Shown in pieces: positions 1 to 5,862 of a stretch of 8,228 nt of DNA. Both the position numbers and the translations under genes were made by a program. Each line of letters opens with the position of its first letter. The stretch's first letter is position 1. Source of the DNA: an uncultured Eubacteriales bacterium (GTDB taxonomy: Bacteria; Bacillota; Clostridia; Christensenellales; Borkfalkiaceae); contig URMT01000072.1 of the NCBI GenBank assembly GCA_900549005.1, positions 1-8,228 of the forward strand, in the 5' to 3' direction. A model generated the notes under the pieces. The model was not told the DNA's origin, searched no databases, and saw nothing but the letters and a program-made list of their open reading frames with translations.

Positions 1-27
1 TTCTCTTTTTCCTGTTTCGTTTTTCAT
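1..27 (-). CDS. Possible 5' end of a further gene, running off the window
   Basis: An ATG at 27-25 on the minus strand opens a frame that stays open to the window edge and reads MKNETGKRE. A GGTGAT sequence lies a few bases upstream and could act as a weak ribosome binding site. A 16-bp palindrome sits about 20 bases upstream of the start. The short Lys/Glu/Arg-rich start would suit a TetR-type regulator that represses itself, but nine residues cannot identify a family. Reality of the gene is uncertain. Confidence 0.25.
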
Positions 28-45
28 ATCATCACCGCTCTTTTC

Positions 46-61
46 AATCAATCGTTTGATT
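46..61. promoter_or_regulatory. Operator-like 16-bp palindrome
   Basis: AATCAA and TTGATT are perfect inverted arms around a TCGT centre. The site lies in AT-rich DNA, 18 bases upstream of the possible start codon at 27 on the minus strand. That size and position suit a binding site for a dimeric repressor such as a TetR- or MarR-family protein. It is too short and lacks a U-run to be a terminator. No clear -35/-10 pair was found around it, so the operator role is inference. Confidence 0.3.
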
Positions 62-144
62 AAATATTTCGGCATTTTTCTCTAAATTCCTGCCTGCACA
101 CAAAAATAAAACCGTATTTTTATAAATTATACTGATATAAAACA

Positions 145-301
145 AAAAAGCCAAAGGTTTATGCTATGAAACAGCTGATAAAAACTGCGGCGGCTAAATT
201 TTACAGCCGCTTTGTCCGTAAGTCCAGCCAGCGAAGCCTGGACGGAATCGGAGGAGCCGCAGCATTTTTATGCTGTTGAATAGTATAACCTTTGGCCTTT
301 T
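145..301 (-). terminator. Large structured inverted repeat, probable terminator after pepT
   Basis: Outer arms GCCAAAGGTT (150-159) and AACCTTTGGC (287-296) match over 10 bp. They extend inward imperfectly to 167/280 and outward through A/T runs. Read on the minus strand the 3' arm is followed by TTTTTT, the layout of an intrinsic terminator beginning 28 bases after the pepT stop. The loop is not simple. It holds hairpins at 190-210 (GCGGCT/AGCCGC), 222-243 (GTCCAG/CTGGAC) and 260-275 (CAGCAT/ATGCTG), plus an alternative stem CTGCGGC (185-191) with GCCGCAG (256-262). An A/T-rich run follows on the plus strand too, so it may work in both directions. It could instead be a small non-autonomous repeat element. 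Confidence 0.5.
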
Positions 302-328
302 AAATTTTTATTATTCTTGCGCTGCCGT

Positions 329-1573
329 TTATTTATTGTAAATCAAATCTACAAGTTCCAGCGTCAGTTTGCAGGATTTTTCCATAGCGCCCAGCGGTAA
401 AAATTCGCAGTTGGAGTGGAAGTTATGCCCTGCCGTAAAGTAGTTCGGCGTTAAAATGCCTTTGGTGGAAATAAACGAACCATCCGTACCGCCGCGCATT
501 GCAAGCGTTATCGGCTTAATGCCGAGTTTTTCCATTGCGGTGTACAGATAATCAATGCAGTATTTGTTATCTTCCGTTACTGCATCGTTAATATTGCCGT
601 AAGTATCGCTCATAGTACAGGTAACTTCGGCACGCGGATACATAGCCTGCAATTTTTCGGCATTAGCGGCAATTTCCGCTTTGCGTTCTTCATAACGTTT
701 TTTGTTATGGTCGCGGATGTCGAGCGTAACAGTGGCATAAGTATCGTTGCTTACAATACTCTTAACCCAAATATAACCTTCGGTGCCTTCCGTACATTCC
801 GGGGTCTGCGTACGGTCAAACATATTAACAAGGTCAACGGCAAGCAGTGTCGGGTTAATAAGCACGCCTTTGGCGCTCATCGGGTGCGCGCTTACGCCTT
901 TAATTTTAACAATGGCGGTGCCGGCATTAAAGGTTTGGTAAACAACTTCGCCAAGTTCGCAGCAATCAATGGTATAAGCAAATTTAACAGGGAATTTGCT
1001 GAAGTCCATTTTTTTAGAACCGCGCAGGCCAATTTCTTCGTCCGGAACAAAAGCAACGTAAATATCGCCGTGACAGCGTTTTTCGTTAACGATGGTTTCC
1101 AAAGCAACCATAATGTTAGCAATGGCAGCTTTGTTATCTGCGCCAAGCACGCTGGTACCATCGGTAAATACAATATCCTCGCCAACGTATTTTTCAAGTT
1201 CCGGGTGTTCTGCCGTGCGAATCCAGATATCTTTTTCTTTGTTCAGGCATACATCGCCGCCCTGATAGTTTTTAACAACCTGCGGATGAATTTCCGGCGA
1301 CATGTTAATATCAATAGTATCAAGATGCGCGCACCAGCCAACAGCAGGCACCTCTTTGGTGCAGCCTTCCGGCAGATAAGCCGGCAGTTTGCCGGTAAGT
1401 ACGGAATATTCGCTGATTTCAAGGTCAACAAGGCCAAGTTCAGCCAAGTCCTGTTTTAACAGCTCTGCCAGTTTGCGCTGGCCTTCACTTGAAGGTACAT
1501 TGGCATTGGCAGCGTTGCTCTGGCTCGGTACTGCCACATAACGCAAAAATCTTTGTAATAATTTTTCCTGCAT
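329..1573 (-). CDS. pepT: Peptidase T (tripeptide aminopeptidase), M20 family
   Basis: A cytoplasmic two-zinc aminopeptidase that removes the N-terminal residue from tripeptides, usually in peptide nutrient recycling. The 414-residue protein matches the family length (about 408). The expected metal and catalytic residues are visible: H83 and D85 in the AHLDT motif, D146 in LGADNKAA, the E179-E180 pair in PDEEIG, D203 in TIDCCELG and H383 in AGHNFHSN. GVSAHPMSAKG and RGGTDGS are also typical. The start is fixed by AAGGAGG at 1591-1585, 11 bases upstream of the ATG. The gene begins 23 bases after ribF, so it may be read from the same transcript, yet pepT is not normally in this operon. Sampled lines are near 47-50% GC, against about 53-60% in truB and nrnA. 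A structured inverted repeat follows the stop. Identity is secure; its linkage to the operon is less so. Confidence 0.95.
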   Translation of the reverse strand: MQEKLLQRFLRYVAVPSQSNAANANVPSSEGQRKLAELLKQDLAELGLVDLEISEYSVLTGKLPAYLPEGCTKEVPAVGWCAHLDTIDINMSPEIHPQVVKNYQGGDVCLNKEKDIWIRTAEHPELEKYVGEDIVFTDGTSVLGADNKAAIANIMVALETIVNEKRCHGDIYVAFVPDEEIGLRGSKKMDFSKFPVKFAYTIDCCELGEVVYQTFNAGTAIVKIKGVSAHPMSAKGVLINPTLLAVDLVNMFDRTQTPECTEGTEGYIWVKSIVSNDTYATVTLDIRDHNKKRYEERKAEIAANAEKLQAMYPRAEVTCTMSDTYGNINDAVTEDNKYCIDYLYTAMEKLGIKPITLAMRGGTDGSFISTKGILTPNYFTAGHNFHSNCEFLPLGAMEKSCKLTLELVDLIYNK

Positions 1574-1596
1574 AATTTATTATGCCTCCTTAAATA

Positions 1597-3273
1597 TTAC
1601 ATTCGCCGCGGATATACATAATCTGCCTGGAAGCCCAGAGGAATATCGAACCACCAGAACGAAGGTTCTTCCTCTACCGTTTCGGCGGGTTCCTCTTCGG
1701 ACTCTGCAACCTCTGCGGGAACTTCGGGCTGTTCTGCATCGGAAGGTTGTTCGGGCTCTTCCTCTTCGAATACCTCTTCAACGAGTTTCGTTACGGCCTC
1801 TTCTTCGGCAGGTTCGGCCGCAACGGCAATCTCACCTTCGGGGTCAGAGACGTCGCTCTCTGTAACTTCGCCGACAGTCGTTTCTTCTGCGGGCTGTTCG
1901 GGTTCGGGCTGAACTTCCTCTGCCTTTACCTCCTCTACGGGAGCTTCCTCAATGGGAGCGACAGGCTCCTGCGCAACGGGTTCCTCTGCGGGAGCAGCTT
2001 CGGGTTCTGCCGCAGGTTCTTCTGCCGCCTCGACGGACGCTTCTGCGGGAACTTCTTCCATAGCGGGAACGGGCTCTTCCGTCACAGTTTCAACAGGAGT
2101 CTCCGCTGCGACTTCGGGCTCTGCTACCGCAGGCTCTTCCGCAGGAACCTCGGCTGCCGTTTCGGCAGGTACTTCGGTTGCCGTTTCAGCAGGTACTTCG
2201 GTTGCCGTTTCAGCAGGTACTTCGGTTGCCGTTTCGGGTTCGGCCACAGCAGGCGTCTCTACTACCATTTCAACAGGTTCTGCCGCAGGAGTTTCAACTG
2301 CCGTTTCGGCGGGAGTATGGGCAACAACTTCGGCGGGAGCTTCCACTGCGGGCGCAGCTTCTTCCTCTTCTGCATCTGCATCGGGAGCGCCTATGCAGGC
2401 AAGGTCGCGGGAAATCTGTTCGGAGAGCGCTTCGGCGCTGTCGAACTTTTTGATGCCGCGTATGTAATTTACAAATTTAATGGTGACGGGCTTGCCGTAA
2501 AGTTCTTCGTTGAGCCCCTCGAAATAGGCTTCGAGAACGACTGCGTCCTCGCCGAACGTGGGGCGGGGGCCGCAGTTTGCAACGCCCCTGTATACGGCGC
2601 CGTCTATTTCTGCCTCTACGCCGTAAACGCCGTCTTTTACCAGCACTTTATTGGCGGGATAAACTATGTTTGCGGTGGGGAAACCGAGCGTTTTGCCCCT
2701 GCCGTGGCCTTCGCACACTTCGCCCGTGACAAAATACTGTCTGCCGAGAAGGGCGTTGGCCTTCTGAATTTTACCCTCTTCTATGTACTTCTTTATAAGC
2801 GTGGTAGATACCTTTTCGCCGTCTACCATAACGTCCTTTACGGGCATATACCACACGCCGTTTTCCTCGTCTTCGGCATAGTTTTTGAGCGTGGACGACT
2901 TGCCCTTGGCGCCTGCGCCGAAGCGGAAGTCCTTGCCGCTCATATAGGCCTTGACGTTTATGTGCTCTTCAAGGTTGTGCAGAAAATCTGCCGCGGTAGT
3001 CTTTTTGAACTCGTCTGTGTAGTCGATTTTAAGTACGAATTTGGTGTTGTAGCCCGCAAGAAAAGCCAGCCTTTCTTCAAAAGTGAAAACCTGCCTGCCG
3101 CCCTTACCTTCGGCAAACATCATTACGCCGAGGTCGAGACCGTTTATCTTTGCTTGAAGTTTTGCCTTCTTCAAAAGTTCGGCGTGGCCCACGTGTACGG
3201 CGTCGAAACAGCCGAGCACCACGAGGGCGGGGAAATTGTACTCTTCTTTGTTGTAATTGACTATTTCTAGCAT
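1597..3273 (-). CDS. ribF: Bifunctional riboflavin kinase/FAD synthetase with long acidic C-terminal tail
   Basis: Converts riboflavin to FMN and then FAD in the cytoplasm. Residues 1-~155 are the nucleotidyltransferase domain, with GCFDAVHVGH at 21-30; this holds the HxGH signature, but the usual FDG is FDA. Residues ~160-292 are the flavokinase domain: LLGRQYFVTG, GRGKTLGFPTAN (191-202), NCGPRPTFG and probable catalytic E248. A normal RibF would end near 298. This one has 558 residues. Residues 299-540 are low-complexity Glu/Pro/Ala/Val, with Glu about 31%, only two Lys and no Arg. The last stretch, SFWWFDIPLGFQADYVYP, ends in RRM. The start at 3273 is preferred to an ATG at 3375 because it begins the conserved domain, has GAGG 8 bases upstream and overlaps truB by 7 bases (ATGCTAG), implying translational coupling. 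Enzyme identity is firm; the role of the tail is unknown. Confidence 0.93.
   Translation of the reverse strand: MLEIVNYNKEEYNFPALVVLGCFDAVHVGHAELLKKAKLQAKINGLDLGVMMFAEGKGGRQVFTFEERLAFLAGYNTKFVLKIDYTDEFKKTTAADFLHNLEEHINVKAYMSGKDFRFGAGAKGKSSTLKNYAEDEENGVWYMPVKDVMVDGEKVSTTLIKKYIEEGKIQKANALLGRQYFVTGEVCEGHGRGKTLGFPTANIVYPANKVLVKDGVYGVEAEIDGAVYRGVANCGPRPTFGEDAVVLEAYFEGLNEELYGKPVTIKFVNYIRGIKKFDSAEALSEQISRDLACIGAPDADAEEEEAAPAVEAPAEVVAHTPAETAVETPAAEPVEMVVETPAVAEPETATEVPAETATEVPAETATEVPAETAAEVPAEEPAVAEPEVAAETPVETVTEEPVPAMEEVPAEASVEAAEEPAAEPEAAPAEEPVAQEPVAPIEEAPVEEVKAEEVQPEPEQPAEETTVGEVTESDVSDPEGEIAVAAEPAEEEAVTKLVEEVFEEEEPEQPSDAEQPEVPAEVAESEEEPAETVEEEPSFWWFDIPLGFQADYVYPRRM
2141..2236. repeat. 24-bp tandem repeat, four copies, within the ribF tail
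   Basis: Copies lie at 2141-2164, 2165-2188, 2189-2212 and 2213-2236. The second and third are identical, the fourth differs at its last base and the first is more diverged. The unit is a multiple of three, and each copy encodes an ETATEVPA-like octapeptide on the minus strand, so copy-number change would keep the ribF frame. Degenerate relatives of the unit continue on both sides through the rest of the tail. Confidence 0.92.
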
Positions 3274-4133
3274 AATTTTAACCTCGATTTCAAAATAGTG
3301 CCGTCCGACTGACCCACTCCGTAAAATGAACCGTCGGCACGGTAGATTCTGTACTGTCCCGCGGCAAGCCCGCACTTTACGGGCACGCCGTTGAGGTATA
3401 ACTTTTCTTCACCCGCAGAAAGAATTTTGCGGGGATGGGGCAGAACAGCGTCTGCGGGTATTAAAGAAGCATATATGTTTTCGCGGGTGAGGCACCGCGT
3501 TTCAACCGAATTTTCAATTTTAAAGCCGCCGCTTTCGGTGCGGGTGAGGGCGTTCATTACGGCATATGTGCCTGTCAATTTGCCCAGGTCGCGTGCAAGC
3601 GAGCGTATGTAGGTGCCGCCGCCGCACTCGATTTCAAAGCGGAAAACGTTTTCTGAAACCTGACCTTTAAGGGTAAATTCGCCAACGCTCACTTTTTTGG
3701 GCGGGAGGGTGAAAACTTCGCCCTTTCTGGCAAGTTCGTAGCCGCGAGCGCCGTTTACGTTTTTGGCGCTGTAATTGGGCGGAACCTGCATAAGTTCGCC
3801 CGTAAGATATGGCAGTGCCGCGCGTATTTCCTCCTCCGAAGGAATTCTTCCGCCCTCCGCGGTTATAGTACCCGTCGTGTCGAGGGTGTCGGTATCTGTC
3901 CCGAAGGTGAATTCTGCGATATAGCGCTTTCTTTTTGTTAAAAAATAGTCGAACAGGCGGGTTGCGTTGCCCACCGCAACGGGAAGCACGCCGCACGCCA
4001 TAGGGTCGAGAGTGCCGAGATGACCGCACGCCTGACCCGTAAGTTTTTTGATTACGGCGACTTCGCGCGCGGACGACACGCCAGCCGCCTTATTTACGTT
4101 GATAAATCCCGAAGGGGGAACGGAAACGCTCAT
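3267..4133 (-). CDS. truB: tRNA pseudouridine-55 synthase
   Basis: Isomerises U55 in the T-loop of nearly all elongator tRNAs to pseudouridine, acting also as a tRNA folding chaperone. The 288-residue length is normal. Family motifs run in order: NKAAGVSS (14-21), GHLGTLDPMACGVLP with catalytic D43, KRYIAEFTFGTDTDTLDTTG, the substrate-loop block QVPPNYSAKNVNGARGYELA, and GGGTYIRSLARDLG. A short C-terminal PUA-like segment follows. The start at 4133 overlaps the nrnA stop as ATGA and immediately precedes the conserved region; an upstream ATG at 4199 would lie inside nrnA and add an unlike, basic leader. No strong Shine-Dalgarno is visible, so re-initiation after nrnA is likely. The stop overlaps the ribF start by 7 bases. 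Nothing is missing. Confidence 0.97.
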   Translation of the reverse strand: MSVSVPPSGFINVNKAAGVSSAREVAVIKKLTGQACGHLGTLDPMACGVLPVAVGNATRLFDYFLTKRKRYIAEFTFGTDTDTLDTTGTITAEGGRIPSEEEIRAALPYLTGELMQVPPNYSAKNVNGARGYELARKGEVFTLPPKKVSVGEFTLKGQVSENVFRFEIECGGGTYIRSLARDLGKLTGTYAVMNALTRTESGGFKIENSVETRCLTRENIYASLIPADAVLPHPRKILSAGEEKLYLNGVPVKCGLAAGQYRIYRADGSFYGVGQSDGTILKSRLKLC

Positions 4134-5092
4134 AAGTGCTGATATACGGCATAGGTGAGCCGCTCCACCACCTCTTCGTACTCGCCCGAGAGCATACACC
4201 CGCTTGCGAGCACGTGACCGCCGCCGCCGAATACCGAGGCAACGGCGTTGACGTTTACTTTACCCTTGCTGCGGAGCGAGGCCTTGTATTGGCCGCGCTT
4301 CATCTCCATAAGCGCTATGGCGACCTCGACGCCGTCTATCGAGAGCGGGTAATCCACAAAGCCCTCCGTCATACTTCTCTGGGCGCCCGTCTCTTCGAGG
4401 GCGGCGCACGTTACGAGGATGAAGGCGAGCTTATCTTCGAGCGCAAAGCGCATATTTTGGAGCGCCCTGGTAAAGAGCAGGGCGCGCGCCTTCTTCTGGC
4501 GGGAGAACATACAGTAGTTTATGTTGGTGACGTCGGCTCCGCATTCGCGCAGGCGGGCGGCTACGGAAAAGGTCTTTGCCGTCACGTCGCTGTGGGTGAA
4601 AGTGCCGCTGTCGGTTATCAGCCCGAGCATCAGAAGGTTGGCTATCGGAGGGGTGATTGCAAGGCCCGCGGCGTCGAGGACTTCGGGCATAAGCTCGCAC
4701 GTGGCCGAGCACACGCTTATGCAGTTGTATTTTGCATAGCCCTTGTTCGAGATGTGGTGGTCTATGTTTATTGTGGTGCCCTTGAAACGGGCAAAGTCGT
4801 GCGCATATTCGCCCAGCCGCGCTATGTCGGCGCAGTCTACGGCGATGAACGTATCGAACTCCTCGTCGGGAATACCGACGACGACCTCTTTCATCTCGGG
4901 AAGGAAAAAGAACTTTTCGGGCGGGAGCTCCTCGCAGACGAAGTATGCAGTTTTGCCCGCGGCGCGCAGCGCGAGGAGCAGAGCAAGTCCGCTGCCCAAG
5001 GCGTCGCCGTCGGGGCGCACGTGGCAAAAAATTGCCGCTTTTTCAGCTTTTGTTATCTGCGCGGCGACTGCCGCTGCCGAATTTTCTGTCAT
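4130..5092 (-). CDS. nrnA: DHH-family nanoRNase / pAp phosphatase
   Basis: Bifunctional enzyme that degrades 2-5 nt RNA fragments and dephosphorylates 3'-phosphoadenosine 5'-phosphate, using manganese in the cytoplasm. The 320-residue protein shows the DHH-domain motifs in order: HVRPDGDALGS (H24, D28, D30), AVDCAD (D86), NIDHHISN (D111-H112-H113) and LITDSGTFTHSD (D161). The C-terminal DHHA1 domain carries FGGGGHVLASG at 288-298, the substrate-binding glycine loop. The ATG overlaps the rbfA stop as ATGA and its own TGA overlaps the truB ATG in the same way, so coupled translation across three genes is likely. Position between rbfA and truB is the standard Firmicute arrangement. Archaeal-type RecJ or GdpP-like phosphodiesterases share the fold, but they have extra domains not seen here. 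Confidence 0.95.
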   Translation of the reverse strand: MTENSAAAVAAQITKAEKAAIFCHVRPDGDALGSGLALLLALRAAGKTAYFVCEELPPEKFFFLPEMKEVVVGIPDEEFDTFIAVDCADIARLGEYAHDFARFKGTTINIDHHISNKGYAKYNCISVCSATCELMPEVLDAAGLAITPPIANLLMLGLITDSGTFTHSDVTAKTFSVAARLRECGADVTNINYCMFSRQKKARALLFTRALQNMRFALEDKLAFILVTCAALEETGAQRSMTEGFVDYPLSIDGVEVAIALMEMKRGQYKASLRSKGKVNVNAVASVFGGGGHVLASGCMLSGEYEEVVERLTYAVYQHL

Positions 5093-5454
5093 TTTTCTGA
5101 ATCCGATTCAAGTTTGTTCAAAATTTCGTCTATGTGAGCGCCGTACTCCATACTCCCGTCCAAAATGAACGTGAGTGCGGGCGTGCTCCTTATGCGGAGC
5201 ATATGCGAGAGTTCGTGGCGGATAAAGCCAGCGTTCTCTTTGATGATTTCAAACGAGGCGAGTTTCTTTTCCTCGGAGGGGTCGAATATGCTCACATAAA
5301 TTTTTGCCGTTTTAAGGTCGGGGGCCACGTCTGCCCCCGTAACGCTTATTATGGCCGAAAGCTGAGGATTTCTGTCCCTAAGTTTGCGGGATATGACTTC
5401 GTAAATAGCCTTCTGGAATTCGCTGGCGAGCCTTTCTCCCCTTAAACCTTTCAT
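5089..5454 (-). CDS. rbfA: 30S ribosome-binding factor A
   Basis: Binds the immature 30S subunit near the 5' end of 16S rRNA during late maturation and cold adaptation. The 121-residue protein is a single KH-like domain of family length. Conserved parts are the N-terminal helix RGERLASEFQKAIYEVI, the strand ISVTGADVAPDLKTAKIYVSI, and the C-terminal IRHELSHMLRIRSTPALTFILDGS. The ATG at 5454 has AAGG about 9 bases upstream and starts exactly where the family does. It is the first gene of an overlapping block (rbfA-nrnA-truB-ribF). It is separated from infB by 408 bases of repeats, so it may need its own promoter. Confidence 0.95.
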   Translation of the reverse strand: MKGLRGERLASEFQKAIYEVISRKLRDRNPQLSAIISVTGADVAPDLKTAKIYVSIFDPSEEKKLASFEIIKENAGFIRHELSHMLRIRSTPALTFILDGSMEYGAHIDEILNKLESDSEK

Positions 5455-5470
5455 ATAATGTTACCTTTAA

Positions 5471-5499
5471 AATATATTATGGCCGATATCTGAGTGCAA
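5471..5499 (-). promoter_or_regulatory. Weak candidate promoter ahead of rbfA
   Basis: On the minus strand TATATT (5476-5471) resembles a -10 box and TTGCAC (5499-5494) a poor -35 box, with a 17-base spacer. A start point at the usual distance would fall on the rbfA ribosome binding site, which argues against it. Offered because the spacer separates rbfA from infB. Confidence 0.15.
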
Positions 5500-5512
5500 G
5501 ATTTTTACCTTT

Positions 5513-5657
5513 GAGATTTCTCTGCTCGCTTACGCTCGGTTTGCGGTTTCCCGAAGGGAACCCTCCGCAAAGTAGCGTCGCTGCGCTCATCTGCCGTTTC
5601 CACACAATTTGTAGAGCCTCGGCAGGGCAGCGCTTCGCTCGCGCACGCGAAATGACA
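5513..5657. repeat. GC-rich palindromic intergenic repeat
   Basis: Read on the minus strand it opens with TGTCATTTCGCG and closes with GCAGAGAAATCTC, with GAGCGAAGCGC- and GAGCGTAAGCGAGC-like words just inside each end. I recall this general style of noncoding repeat from gut Firmicute assemblies, but cannot confirm it here. Inside are two hairpins: 5540-5571 (TTTGCGG/CCGCAAA, with an inner TTCCC/GGGAA) and 5583-5633 (GCGCT and CTGCCG arms facing CGGCAG and AGCGC). No convincing coding frame was seen. It may be a MITE or REP-like element. Confidence 0.5.
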
Positions 5658-5672
5658 TTTTTAAAATAATTA

Positions 5673-5712
5673 TGTGCGCAAGGCGAATTTAGTTCGCCGC
5701 TTACGCGCGACA
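5673..5712. repeat. Long imperfect hairpin in the infB-rbfA spacer
   Basis: The inner stem is GGCGAA (5682-5687) with TTCGCC (5693-5698). Below it are an internal loop, GCGC/GCGC (5676-5679 and 5705-5708), one bulged G and TGT/ACA. On the minus strand the tip is AACTAAATT, close to the tip of the hairpin at 5793-5809. An A/T-rich stretch with a TTTT follows on the minus strand, so it could be a weak terminator, but the U-run is poor. Confidence 0.5.
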
Positions 5713-5730
5713 CATTTTGCCGCGGTCAGC

Positions 5731-5859
5731 AGGCTCACCAAGGGTGAATTTGCGCAATTATATGCTTCGTGGGCCCTGAAAAGTCGCGCGAAGAGAAACT
5801 TAGTTTCTCAAATTCACGGAATTTTTCGCACTCGGCCAGGGCGAAAAATTCGTGAGCCT
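5731..5859 (-). other. Predicted three-way-junction structure just after infB
   Basis: Three sets of perfect arms nest like a folded RNA. P1 is AGGCTCAC (5731-5738) with GTGAGCCT (5852-5859). P2 is GTGAATTT (5744-5751) with AAATTCAC (5810-5817). P3 is GAATTTTTCGC (5819-5829) with GCGAAAAATTC (5841-5851). Only one base separates P2 from P3 and none separates P3 from P1. P2 contains a 7-bp hairpin, GAGAAAC/GTTTCTC, at 5793-5809. P1 begins four bases after the infB stop codon. No U-run follows P3 or the inner hairpin, so it does not look like an ordinary terminator. Strand is assigned by transcription direction. It may be a structured RNA, an mRNA stability or processing element, or a palindromic repeat element. 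Confidence 0.5.
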
Positions 5860-5862
5860 CTC

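Noticed and set aside
2141..2236. CRISPR array
   Set aside because: The 24-bp units are directly adjacent with no spacers and are in frame with ribF.
1952..2467. Plus-strand frame giving a Ser/Ala/Gly/Thr repeat protein
   Set aside because: It is the antisense reading of the ribF tandem repeat; low complexity keeps several frames open at once.
1747..3270. 507-codon plus-strand open frame opposite ribF
   Set aside because: It mirrors the repetitive ribF tail and domains, gives a Phe/Arg/Cys/Gly-rich product with no recognisable motif, and opposes a gene with clear family motifs.
3274..3375. Upstream ATG extending RibF by 34 residues
   Set aside because: The extra residues overlap the end of truB in another frame and do not resemble RibF; the ATG at 3273 has a better ribosome binding site and the operon overlap.
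4136..5137. 333-codon plus-strand frame opposite nrnA
   Set aside because: No family motifs, while the opposite strand has every DHH motif in order.
5477..5713. 78-codon minus-strand frame in the infB-rbfA spacer
   Set aside because: It runs through hairpins and repeats, has no ribosome binding site and no recognisable domain.
5819..5851. Simple intrinsic terminator after infB
   Set aside because: The 11-bp stem is strong but no U-run follows it on the transcribed strand.
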